This document shows, piece by piece, positions 7,409-14,961 of a stretch of DNA of 17,190 nucleotides. Numbering within the stretch: position 1 is the stretch's first letter; every line of letters begins with the position of its first letter. The DNA lies in the NCBI GenBank assembly GCA_002683395.1, contig NYTG01000049.1, positions 17,651 to 34,840 on the forward strand, given 5' to 3'. The position numbers and the translations under genes are program-made. The notes beneath the pieces were generated by a model. It ran no database searches and was not told the origin of the DNA. It saw only the letters and a program-made list of their open reading frames with translations. The stretch is from Halieaceae bacterium (GTDB lineage: Bacteria > Pseudomonadota > Gammaproteobacteria > Pseudomonadales > Halieaceae).

Positions 7409-8524
7409 CTAAACCGTGACGACGGTATTGCGGCCCGAGTTTTTGGCCGCATACAGCCCCTCATCCGCGCGTTTCAGAATGTGATCAAGGCTTTGTCCCG
7501 TTTCACTGTGGGCCACACCAATGCTAATAGTGGTCGCCAAAATCTCTGGGGTGCCCCGTTCAATCATGTACCGCAGAGACTCGGCGATCGAAGACGCCTC
7601 GTCACGGGTCACACTCTCCACGATTACCACAAATTCTTCTCCGCCCCAGCGCGCGACGGTATCCTGAGCCCTCATACGCCCTTTGAGAATCTCGGCAATT
7701 TTCTGAAGAATACGGTCACCGGTATCGTGACCGTGCGCATCGTTGATCAACTTAAAGTGATCGATATCGATCATCATGACGGCGTAACGCCGCTGTCCTG
7801 TCGCAAACAGATTCAGCCTTCCCTCCGCAACACGCCGATTTGCAATGCCGGTCAAGGTGTCTGTGTTGGCAGCCCTTCGCAGCCGCTCCACGCGTTCGAC
7901 CGTCTCGCGGAGTTCGTCGCGCTCACGCACCCAGATACCCAGCAACCAAAAGAATAATCCGTAGCCGGATAAGACCAGCGGGGCAATCCGCCAGTCATTG
8001 AGATAGGCACTGGCAAGTGCCTCACGGCTGCTGCCCAGAAAAGCGACCAAGCCCATCATCAGCCCAGTGGCAACGCCAATGTACAAGCTGAGGCGACCCC
8101 ACAAAAGCGTCGTAATGATGACCAGAACAGGGGTGTAAAGAAGCCCGATCATCACGCCAATCATGGCGTCGGCGGGTTCCGCCAATAGCCATGCCACCGA
8201 CCATCTCGCTACAACAAGCAGCAAAATAGCCACCGAAATAGCGCGGTGCCAGGCGAGGTCCATTTTGGGCCATGCGATTAGCAACACTGAAAAGACGGCG
8301 AACCAGCCGCCGGCGAGCCAGTTGGAGAACGACGTGCCGTACCCCAGCAACGCCGATACCATCACCGCCCCCGCTAACGTCCAGGCAAACATCATGAGCA
8401 CGCGGAGCATGCGCGAGGCCGACCGCTGATCCACTTCCGCTGCGCTAAATCCCTTACCCTCCTCACCCGGCATGCCGTATTCGGTGGGTAACGCGAGCAA
8501 CTGAGTGGTTGTCTCCTGACTCAT
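7409..8524 (-). CDS. Membrane-bound diguanylate cyclase (GGDEF domain)
   Basis: A 371-residue protein. The frame stays open to 8773, but everything above 8571 overlaps the dehydrogenase gene and is not protein-like. The ATG at 8524, 46 bp after that gene's stop, gives a sensible N-terminus, though its ribosome site is weak. After about 40 polar residues come roughly six hydrophobic segments (about 40-190), then a short coiled-coil linker (RERDELRETVERVERLRR) and the catalytic domain from DTLTGIANRR onward. The active-site motif is GGEEF (294-298) and an intact RxxD inhibitory site (Arg285-Asp288) sits five residues before it, so an active, product-inhibited enzyme making c-di-GMP from two GTP is expected. 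The membrane part would sense an unknown signal. Last gene of the minus-strand run starting at 13132. Confidence 0.9.
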   Translation of the reverse strand: MSQETTTQLLALPTEYGMPGEEGKGFSAAEVDQRSASRMLRVLMMFAWTLAGAVMVSALLGYGTSFSNWLAGGWFAVFSVLLIAWPKMDLAWHRAISVAILLLVVARWSVAWLLAEPADAMIGVMIGLLYTPVLVIITTLLWGRLSLYIGVATGLMMGLVAFLGSSREALASAYLNDWRIAPLVLSGYGLFFWLLGIWVRERDELRETVERVERLRRAANTDTLTGIANRRVAEGRLNLFATGQRRYAVMMIDIDHFKLINDAHGHDTGDRILQKIAEILKGRMRAQDTVARWGGEEFVVIVESVTRDEASSIAESLRYMIERGTPEILATTISIGVAHSETGQSLDHILKRADEGLYAAKNSGRNTVVTV

Positions 8525-8570
8525 GGGGTGAGTGTGCGCATCCCTGCCCCCTTCCTCAACCGGAGCTCGG

Positions 8571-9776
8571 CTATCCCGTCGGCACCTCGTTAAAGGGAAT
8601 ACCCTTGTCCAGCCGGGGCTCCTGAGGCAAACCCAACACCCGCTCGGCGATAATGTTGGCCATGATTTCGTCGGTACCACCCGCAATACGCAGCCCAGGA
8701 GCGCCCATATAGGCGCGCTGTATGATGCCCGCTTTCGTCGCGAGCGCCTCGTCGGCGATCGCGCCACTGGCACCCAAAAGATCCATCAGATACGACGACA
8801 TCGCCTGCATTTTCGGCGCACCGACCAGCTTGCCAATGGAGTTCTCGGGGCCCGGTAGGGCACCGCGCGACAATGCAGTCAACGAGCGATAGCCGGTATA
8901 TTTCAAACCCGACTCTTGCACATACCAATTGGCAATTTTCGTGCGCACCGCAGCATCCTCCAGCGCCGGGTGACCGTCGATCTCGACTTCCTGTGCGACC
9001 GACAGTGCCAACGACACATCCATCTGCCCGAAACTACTGCCAATCGCCGCACGCTCGTTCATCAGCGTCGTGAGTGACACCTGCCAACCTTGGCCTACCT
9101 CGCCAAGTCGCTGACTGTCTGACACCCTCACGTCAGTAAAATAGACCTCGTTAAAATCCGAGTCGCCGGTCAGCTGCTTGATCGGCTTAATCTCAACGCC
9201 GGGCGCTTTCATATCGACGTAGAAATAACTCAGGCCTTTGTGCTTAGCCACAGTAGGATCTGTGCGAACCACAACGACACCGTAGTCAGAGTAATGCGCA
9301 CCCGAGGTCCATATTTTCTGGCCATTGATCACCCAGTCCTCGCCGTCGCGTTCAGCGCGCGTCCGGAGTGCGGCGAGATCTGACCCCCCCGCCGGTTCTG
9401 AAAACAACTGACACCAGACCTCCTCTCCACTCGCCAACGGCGGCAGGTAACGCGCTTTGTCCTCATCGCTCGCCCAAGCCATAAGGGTCGGGCCAATCAT
9501 CCCCTGTCCAATCAAAAAGAAGGAGGCGGGTAGATCGTAGCGGGACTCTTCCTGACGCCAAATGACTTCCTCGATCGGCGACGCACCCCGGCCACCAAAC
9601 TCCGGCGCCCAACCAATACAGGCCCAGCCTGCGTCGTATTTACACTTTTGCCACTGCTTGGCTTGCTCAAGGGGCGACAGCGCTCGAAATGCCTCGTCAG
9701 TCGGTGCGTTCTCGGCAAGCCAAGCTGCCGCTTCCTCACGAAAACGCGCTTCTTCAGATGTGTCGTTAAAGTCCAT
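8571..9776 (-). CDS. Acyl-CoA dehydrogenase, FAD-binding type subunit
   Basis: A 401-residue protein from the ATG at 9776, with GGGAG about 8 bases upstream. It has the full acyl-CoA dehydrogenase layout: N-terminal helices, middle beta domain with the flavin-contacting CQLFSEPAGGSDLAALRTRA (122-141) and INGQKIWTSGAHYSDY (150-165), MNERAAIG (239-246), and the C-terminal IAGGTDEIMANIIAERVLGL (364-383). The style resembles the larger subunit of FadE28/FadE29-like enzymes used for steroid side chains and other bulky acyl-CoAs, and differs from straight-chain fatty acid FadE of E. coli (about 800 residues). The reaction is alpha,beta-dehydrogenation of an acyl-CoA, with electrons passing to ETF. 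It lies 12 bp after the second dehydrogenase gene, which points to co-translation and possibly a heteromeric enzyme. Confidence 0.92.
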   Translation of the reverse strand: MDFNDTSEEARFREEAAAWLAENAPTDEAFRALSPLEQAKQWQKCKYDAGWACIGWAPEFGGRGASPIEEVIWRQEESRYDLPASFFLIGQGMIGPTLMAWASDEDKARYLPPLASGEEVWCQLFSEPAGGSDLAALRTRAERDGEDWVINGQKIWTSGAHYSDYGVVVVRTDPTVAKHKGLSYFYVDMKAPGVEIKPIKQLTGDSDFNEVYFTDVRVSDSQRLGEVGQGWQVSLTTLMNERAAIGSSFGQMDVSLALSVAQEVEIDGHPALEDAAVRTKIANWYVQESGLKYTGYRSLTALSRGALPGPENSIGKLVGAPKMQAMSSYLMDLLGASGAIADEALATKAGIIQRAYMGAPGLRIAGGTDEIMANIIAERVLGLPQEPRLDKGIPFNEVPTG

Positions 9777-9788
9777 TTTGCTTCTCCC

Positions 9789-10904
9789 TCACGCGGCCAC
9801 GGTCTGTTCGGTCAAAGCCGATACCAGCCGGTCCTGCCATACAGCCTCACTACCAATCGCTAAGCTCAGCAATTTCGCGCGCCGGTAATAAAAGTGACAG
9901 TCAAATTCCCAGGTAAAACCCATCCCACCGTGGGTTTGAATATTCTCCTCGGCCGCATAAGTCGACGCCTGAATGGCCGCAACCCTTGCGGTGGCCGCTG
10001 CCAGCGGTAATTCATCGCTGCCTTCCGCCAAGGCCCAGACGCCGTAATAGGCATTGCTGCGGGCCAGGGTATTCTTAACGTACATATTGGCCAGCTTGTG
10101 CTTGATCGCCTGGTAGGACCCGATCGCCCGGCCAAACGCAAAGCGTTGCAGAGCGTAATCTCGCGCCTGAATGAGCGCAGACTCGGCGACTCCCAATTGC
10201 TCCCATGCAAACAGCACTGCAGCGCCGTCTATTACGCGCTCCCAATCTGCCGGATCCAGGGGCGCATCTCCCAATGCCTGAGCATCGGCCCGATCAAAAG
10301 TAATGGCGCTATGACCTCGGCTGGTGTCGAAGGTCAGCACCGGCGAAATAACAACACCCTCCTGCTTCAAAGGCACCAAACACGCTTCAAGACCCTGATC
10401 CGAGCGCGCCAGCACCACTGCCACATCAGCCACCGAAGCATCCGCCACCGGCACTTTGTGGCCTGTAATTTGGGAATCCGTGCGTCGGGTTTGGAGCTGA
10501 TCCAACACCAATCGCCCCGCACGCTCCGCCATTGCGACGGTGGCAACGCATTCGCCGCTGGCGAGTTTCGGCAGCCACTCAGACTTTTGGCTCTCGTTAC
10601 CAAAGTGACGAATCGCCTCGCTGGCAAGGTATAGGGAGCTGCTAAAAGGGAGAGGCGCCGCACTGCGACCCATTTCTTCAGCAAGGATGGCAAGTTCGTA
10701 ATAGCTCAGGCCCAATCCGCCATAGGCCTCGGGAATCACCGTTGCGGTCCACCCCATGTCCGCAACCTTCTTCCACAAACCGGCATCCCAGTCTTCATTG
10801 CTATCCAGCACGGCTCTGACGACCGATGTCGAGCAATGCTCGGTCAAGAATCCACGGGCCTGCTCGCGCAGCATTTGCTGCTCTTCAGAAAACTCAAAAT
10901 TCAT
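9789..10904 (-). CDS. Acyl-CoA dehydrogenase-family protein, partner-type subunit with degenerate flavin loop
   Basis: A 371-residue protein from the ATG at 10904 (MNFEFSEEQQMLREQARG is the classic family N-terminus). An open frame to 11174 overlaps the Coq4-like gene and is rejected. The C-terminal half is well kept: QRFAFGRAIGSYQAIKHKLA (253-272) and IQTHGGMGFTWEFDCHFYYR (322-341). The middle domain, however, has AERAGRLVLD where the family normally has the TEP-x-GSD flavin-contact motif, and it is shortened. Such a pattern is known for the second subunit of alpha2-beta2 acyl-CoA dehydrogenases in steroid catabolism, where each FAD is shared with the partner. I infer that it works with the adjacent subunit encoded 12 bp downstream. 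Confidence 0.9.
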   Translation of the reverse strand: MNFEFSEEQQMLREQARGFLTEHCSTSVVRAVLDSNEDWDAGLWKKVADMGWTATVIPEAYGGLGLSYYELAILAEEMGRSAAPLPFSSSLYLASEAIRHFGNESQKSEWLPKLASGECVATVAMAERAGRLVLDQLQTRRTDSQITGHKVPVADASVADVAVVLARSDQGLEACLVPLKQEGVVISPVLTFDTSRGHSAITFDRADAQALGDAPLDPADWERVIDGAAVLFAWEQLGVAESALIQARDYALQRFAFGRAIGSYQAIKHKLANMYVKNTLARSNAYYGVWALAEGSDELPLAAATARVAAIQASTYAAEENIQTHGGMGFTWEFDCHFYYRRAKLLSLAIGSEAVWQDRLVSALTEQTVAA

Positions 10905-10957
10905 GGTGATGGCCTGATCAAAGAATCCGTAGCAGGGTAGCAGAAGTACCCAGTGCC

Positions 10958-11740
10958 TTACGTCGCAAGAAGCAACTGCGGTGCCTGTTCGCAGAGCCGC
11001 AGATATCGAGCCGGTGGCGCAAAGCCCATCTCTTCTCGCACAGCCTGAAGCGGCTGCGCCAGCTTCTCTTCCCATTCGATCTCGGCCATCCACACAGCGC
11101 CGCGGGCGATAGCGGCACCTTCGTCGATCAACTGCCTTACATCGAATTGGGGCACTTCGCGCAAATACTTCCACTTGGCGATCCAGATAATGAAGTTAAT
11201 ACCCCGGTTAGGGGTTTGAGTGGTCATGAACGAGAGCAGACCGATCTCACCCACCGGATCCCGGCCGTAGCCGGTCATCACATGCTGTAAATCGTGGATA
11301 TCTCGCAAGCGGTCTGCCAGCCAAATCTCATCATTAGAAAGCCCGTGATAAATCTCCTCGCGCGAAGCGGTCTCACTGGAAGCAATCAAACCCTCCGCGG
11401 AGAGGTTTTCAGCATGAACAAAATCATAGTAGGCACGGCCCACGCTGCCTGCTGGCAAACTTAGCAACCAGGCCCGGTCATTGAGCTTGGCCACGATATC
11501 CGGCTTTTGAGCGAGCAGTTCGCGACCACGATCGATGGTCCGCAGTCGCCTCACCGCCGCGCCGAGGCTATCGCCCTTTAACGCCTCGATAATGTGAAAG
11601 ACCTGAGAGGTATCGTCTGGATTTTTCAGCAGCTCGCGCATGGCACGCCAAGCGGCGATTGGCTTAATCTGGTTTCGTAGCCAGATCCTTTTCAGGCGTT
11701 TGATCTCTTTCTTCATAGTGGCACGCATTGATATTGGCAT
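10958..11740 (-). CDS. Coq4-family protein
   Basis: Up to 260 residues from the ATG at 11740. In-frame ATGs at 11728 and 11716 are alternatives, and none has a strong ribosome site. The diagnostic Coq4 zinc motif HDxxH-x11-E is intact: His149-Asp150-x2-His153 (IHDLQHVMTGYGRDPVGE) with Glu165. Around it the family helices are recognisable (WLADRLRDIHDLQH, IGLLSFMTTQTPNRG). Family knowledge: eukaryotic COQ4 is needed for ubiquinone synthesis and has been implicated in removing and hydroxylating C1 of the ring; bacterial homologues are less studied. The protein is soluble or membrane-associated, with a very basic N-terminus (KKEIKRLKRIWLRNQIK). It sits 57 bp after the NhaC gene and 53 bp before the dehydrogenase pair, so a link to quinone-dependent acyl-CoA oxidation is possible but unproven. 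Confidence 0.87.
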   Translation of the reverse strand: MPISMRATMKKEIKRLKRIWLRNQIKPIAAWRAMRELLKNPDDTSQVFHIIEALKGDSLGAAVRRLRTIDRGRELLAQKPDIVAKLNDRAWLLSLPAGSVGRAYYDFVHAENLSAEGLIASSETASREEIYHGLSNDEIWLADRLRDIHDLQHVMTGYGRDPVGEIGLLSFMTTQTPNRGINFIIWIAKWKYLREVPQFDVRQLIDEGAAIARGAVWMAEIEWEEKLAQPLQAVREEMGFAPPARYLRLCEQAPQLLLAT

Positions 11741-11797
11741 GGCTTGTAAGCGGCGCCCCTCGCTGACCAGTATGCTAACGCCAGCGCGATCCGATCG

Positions 11798-13132
11798 TCA
11801 GGCGACCACTACATACAGAATAGCGGCCACCGTAGCCCCCAATAGAGCATAGGGCAACTGGGTCAGGGCATGTTCATGGGTTCGACACCCCGCACCCTGC
11901 GCTGAAAGCATGGTCGAGTCTGAATAAAAGCAGGCGTGGGAGCCAAAACCACTGGCCGAGAACAGCGCCCCCATCACCAGCGGGATACTGACATCAAATG
12001 TTTGCGCTAGCGGCAAAGCAATCGGCATGGTGATCGCGATCACGCCCCAGTTAGAGCCCGTGGTAAAGGCCAACACTGAAACCGTTAAGAACACGACAAC
12101 CGGCAGCAGCGCTGCAGTCATAAAGGGTGACACGGCATCAATCACATAGGGCGTCAGTCCCAGTCGATCATTGGCTTCAACAAAAACAAAGAGTGTGAGT
12201 AACATCGCCAAGACCGGCACCATCGACTTAATACCGTCCATGCAGGTATCCAATAATTCTCCCAGCGGCATGACTCGCCATAACGCGTAATACGCAAGCG
12301 TGATCAGGATGCCCGCGATCACGCCCCGCAGCAGGTCAATACTCGGAAAGACGGTGAAAAACACCATCGCGATCATGGGAAAGAAAAATACGCTCATTCC
12401 GCCACGCGCTGTCTCTTCAACGGCCAGCGCATCGTCTTCAAAGACACCCAGATCACCCGTCGTCTCTGCCTGCTCCTCGGCGCGGCGCATCGCGCCCACG
12501 AGTGGAATGACGCCTGTGGCCACCAGCGGGACGATGAGAATTGCCGCCATGGGGTAAAACAAATAGGGGATAGACTCGATAAAGAACGATAGGCCCTGTC
12601 CCTCGGGGGCCACGCCATTTTGTTCCAGCAGGCTCGCAAAATAAGCACCCCAGCTCGACAGGGGAATCAGCAGACACAGGGGCGCCGCTGTGGAATCCAC
12701 CACGTAGGCCAGCATGGCGCGGGAGGTACGAAAGCGGTCTGTCACCGCCTTCATGGTCGCGCCCACGGTCAATGAGTTCAGATAGTCATCCAGAAAGATC
12801 ACCAATCCAAGACCCCAGGTAGCGAGGAGCCCACCTCGCTTGGTCTCGATACGGCGCATTAATGCCCTGCCAAAGGCATGGGAGCCTCCTCCCTTGACGA
12901 GCAGCCCAATAAAACCTCCATACAAGCCGCACACGAGCAAAACCCAGGCCACATCCTCGCTCATCAGCGTAGCCAGCGTGACTTGCGCCATCGCATCGAG
13001 AAAGCCGGCTCCCTCCATAATCAAAAAAGCGGTTAATGTACCCGCCAAAACCGACTCGAGCGTGCGGCGACTCCAGATCGCCAACGCCAAAACCAACAGC
13101 GTGGGAAGCAGTGTGACAAAACCGTAATCCAT
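11798..13132 (-). CDS. NhaC-family Na+/H+ antiporter
   Basis: A 444-residue, highly hydrophobic protein from the ATG at 13132 with about 11-12 membrane segments. A GAGG lies about 11 bases before the start. Family signatures are FLDDYLNSLTVGATMK (113-128, Asp115/Asp116 likely ion-binding), DSTAAPLCLLIPLSSWGAY (146-164), TTGSNWGVIAITMPIALPLA, and near the C-terminus HACFYSDSTMLSAQGAGC. A hydrophilic acidic loop (EEQAETTGDLGVFEDDALAVEE) follows the middle segments. The expected role is exchange of Na+ for H+ across the inner membrane, useful in a marine habitat; some family members instead exchange amines or carboxylates, so a link to the acyl-CoA genes behind it is conceivable. First gene of the minus-strand run. 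Confidence 0.9.
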   Translation of the reverse strand: MDYGFVTLLPTLLVLALAIWSRRTLESVLAGTLTAFLIMEGAGFLDAMAQVTLATLMSEDVAWVLLVCGLYGGFIGLLVKGGGSHAFGRALMRRIETKRGGLLATWGLGLVIFLDDYLNSLTVGATMKAVTDRFRTSRAMLAYVVDSTAAPLCLLIPLSSWGAYFASLLEQNGVAPEGQGLSFFIESIPYLFYPMAAILIVPLVATGVIPLVGAMRRAEEQAETTGDLGVFEDDALAVEETARGGMSVFFFPMIAMVFFTVFPSIDLLRGVIAGILITLAYYALWRVMPLGELLDTCMDGIKSMVPVLAMLLTLFVFVEANDRLGLTPYVIDAVSPFMTAALLPVVVFLTVSVLAFTTGSNWGVIAITMPIALPLAQTFDVSIPLVMGALFSASGFGSHACFYSDSTMLSAQGAGCRTHEHALTQLPYALLGATVAAILYVVVA

Positions 13133-13234
13133 CGTGCGGAGTACCTCATTTCACTCATTAGGTTGGGCGGCCCCGGGACTCAAATGAATGCCTTACAACA
13201 CCACGCAAAGGCTCGAGTTGTGGGGTTTTTACGC

Positions 13235-13262
13235 TTGGAGGTGTCACGGGCGGGCGTGTAAG
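13235..13262 (+). promoter_or_regulatory. Weak promoter candidate for the acyltransferase operon
   Basis: In the 173-bp divergent gap (13133-13305), TTGGAG (13235-13240) and TGTAAG (13257-13262) are spaced 16 bp and would start transcription about 35 bases before the GTG at 13306. Each box matches the consensus only moderately. No clear promoter for the opposite NhaC gene was seen. Confidence 0.22.
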
Positions 13263-13270
13263 GTGTGACG
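13240..13270 (+). repeat. Short direct repeat, possible operator half-sites
   Basis: GGTGTCACG (13240-13248) and GGTGTGACG (13262-13270) differ at one position and are spaced 22 bp, about two helical turns, overlapping the promoter candidate. They could be regulator half-sites, but two copies this short may be chance. Confidence 0.25.
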
Positions 13271-13305
13271 TCTCGTTGACCAGAATACGTGAAGTCGAGT
13301 TTGTC

Positions 13306-14961
13306 GTGTCACTTTCTACGCTGTTACAGAATATTGCGTCTGCCGAACAAGGCCCCAAGACCTGTGCGATATTCGACTTTGACGGGACCATCATCTCCGG
13401 CTACTCGGCGACGGCTTTTTTAAAGGATCAAATTGCCCGAGGCGAAATTTCTCCGGCTGACCTAGTTCAACTAACGCAGGCCGCGACGCGCTTTGGGTTG
13501 GGATCACTGGGCTTCTCCGCACTCATGACCGTTCACGCCCAGTATTTGGCCGGACGGTCCGAGTCCGAATATATTGCCAACAGCGAGCGCCTGTTCCGCA
13601 GGGCCATCGCCAAACTGATTTATCCGGAGGCGCGGCAACTCATTGAGGCACACCGAGCGGCGGGTCACAGTATTGCCATCATCAGCTCAGCCACGCCGTA
13701 TCAAGTGATGCCCGCAGCAAAAGATCTTGAGATTGAAGACGTCTACGCGACGGATCTTGAGGTCGTCGATGGGCAATTTACCGGGGGCGTGATCAAGCCG
13801 ACTTGCTTTGGTGTCGGCAAGGTAGACGCAGCAGAACGGTTTGCAGAAAAACGAGACAGCAGCTTGGAAAATTGTTTTTTCTATAGCGACAGCACAGACG
13901 ATATCGAGCTGTTAGAAGCGGCGAGCCGTCCCGTGGTACTCAACGGTAGTCGCGAACTTCGTTTGATCGCGCGTGACAAAGGCTGGTCAATCGCCGATTT
14001 CTCGAGCCGCGGTAACACGTCGACCAGTCAGGTCGTTCGCTCTCTGGCCGCCACCGGCTCTCTGGTGGGAAGTTTTATGATGGGCTTACCACTGTATGCC
14101 TTAAGCGGGTCCTCCCGGGACTCCGTTAACTTTTCAATTTCGTTATTTGCCGATACCGCCAGTGCTTTGATCGGTCTTGATCTGGATGTCAGAGGGCGCG
14201 AGCACCTTTGGAAACGCCGCCCCGCTATTTTTATGTTCAATCATCAAAGCAACGCGGACATGCTAATCATGGCCAGCCTGGTAAGACGGGACATCGTTGG
14301 CGTGGGAAAACGCGAACTCAAAAATTTGCCTGTCATTGGCCCTCTCATGGGCGCTTCCGGCGTTGTGTTTATTGACCGAAGTGATCGCAAAGCAGCGATT
14401 GAGACGATGAAACCGCTCGTGCATGCGATGCAGGAAGAGGGGAAAAGTCTTGTGATTGCTCCCGAGGGAACGCGCGCCCCCACTCGCAAGTTAGGCGCCT
14501 TCAAAAAAGGCGGCTTTCACGTTGCCATTCAGTCGGGCATCCCAATTGTGCCGGTGGTCATTCACAACTCCGGCGATATCTCGCCCAAAGGGGACCGGAT
14601 CTTTCGCAGTGGTACGGTGCAGGTAGACGTCTTACCAGCGCTGGATACCACCAGCTGGTCTATCCAGACCATCGACGAACACGTTGCAGCAGTGCGCAAT
14701 CTATTTCTGCACACCTTAGGGCAACCCGAGCTCACCGTGGCAGAGACAACCGCGTTGCGGCGCGACACTCCAGATGATCTTAAACCCGAGGTCCGTGGGC
14801 AGCGCAAAAAAGCGTCTCAGCCCCAATCGACCGCGGAATCCTCAGAAAATAGTGTCAATCTGCGCGGGCGTGCTCGCGGCCGTCGCGCCAACGCTAAGCG
14901 TGCGCCGTCGACTACCCCACAAAATGGTGTCGACCACGAGGCTCCGGCCACGAGGCACTGA
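13306..14961 (+). CDS. plsC: HAD-IB phosphatase-like / 1-acyl-glycerol-3-phosphate acyltransferase fusion
   Basis: A 551-residue protein from a GTG at 13306, chosen because relatives begin about 20 residues before the first HAD motif; a TTG at 13276 is the other option. Domain 1 (about 15-235) is a SerB-like HAD fold: DFDGT (Asp24, Asp26), the IISSAT motif, GKVDAA and SDSTDD (194-199), all intact. Domain 2 (about 280-470) is a PlsC/LPLAT acyltransferase with NHQSNAD (His313-x4-Asp318), the VVFIDRSDR motif and PEGTR (Glu387-Arg390). The tail (about 480-551) is basic, polar and probably disordered. Family knowledge: PlsC acylates lysophosphatidate to phosphatidate at the inner membrane; the HAD part may remove phosphate from a glycerolipid precursor or serve regulation. 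It is followed immediately by the plsB-like gene, implying coupled translation. Confidence 0.9.
   Translation: MSLSTLLQNIASAEQGPKTCAIFDFDGTIISGYSATAFLKDQIARGEISPADLVQLTQAATRFGLGSLGFSALMTVHAQYLAGRSESEYIANSERLFRRAIAKLIYPEARQLIEAHRAAGHSIAIISSATPYQVMPAAKDLEIEDVYATDLEVVDGQFTGGVIKPTCFGVGKVDAAERFAEKRDSSLENCFFYSDSTDDIELLEAASRPVVLNGSRELRLIARDKGWSIADFSSRGNTSTSQVVRSLAATGSLVGSFMMGLPLYALSGSSRDSVNFSISLFADTASALIGLDLDVRGREHLWKRRPAIFMFNHQSNADMLIMASLVRRDIVGVGKRELKNLPVIGPLMGASGVVFIDRSDRKAAIETMKPLVHAMQEEGKSLVIAPEGTRAPTRKLGAFKKGGFHVAIQSGIPIVPVVIHNSGDISPKGDRIFRSGTVQVDVLPALDTTSWSIQTIDEHVAAVRNLFLHTLGQPELTVAETTALRRDTPDDLKPEVRGQRKKASQPQSTAESSENSVNLRGRARGRRANAKRAPSTTPQNGVDHEAPATRH

Noticed and set aside
7397..7957. A 186-codon open frame on the plus strand
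   Set aside because: It is antisense to the GGDEF domain, which carries clear catalytic motifs; no domain is seen in the antisense product.
8525..8773. N-terminal extension of the diguanylate cyclase frame to 8773
   Set aside because: The added 83 residues overlap the dehydrogenase gene and are rich in Arg, Ser and Pro as expected of a shadow frame; the ATG at 8524 starts right after that gene.
10098..10634. A 178-codon plus-strand open frame
   Set aside because: It is antisense to the conserved middle of the second acyl-CoA dehydrogenase and has no recognisable domain.
10935..10951. GGGTA...TACCC inverted repeat in the gap before the dehydrogenase pair
   Set aside because: A 5-bp stem without a T-run is too weak to call a terminator; the gene run is more likely continuous.
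10905..11174. N-terminal extension of the second dehydrogenase frame to 11174
   Set aside because: The extension overlaps the Coq4-like gene, and the family N-terminus MNFEFSEEQQMLREQ begins exactly at 10904.
13158..13394. A 78-codon minus-strand open frame in the divergent gap
   Set aside because: It runs antisense into the HAD domain start and covers the likely promoter region; there is no family resemblance.
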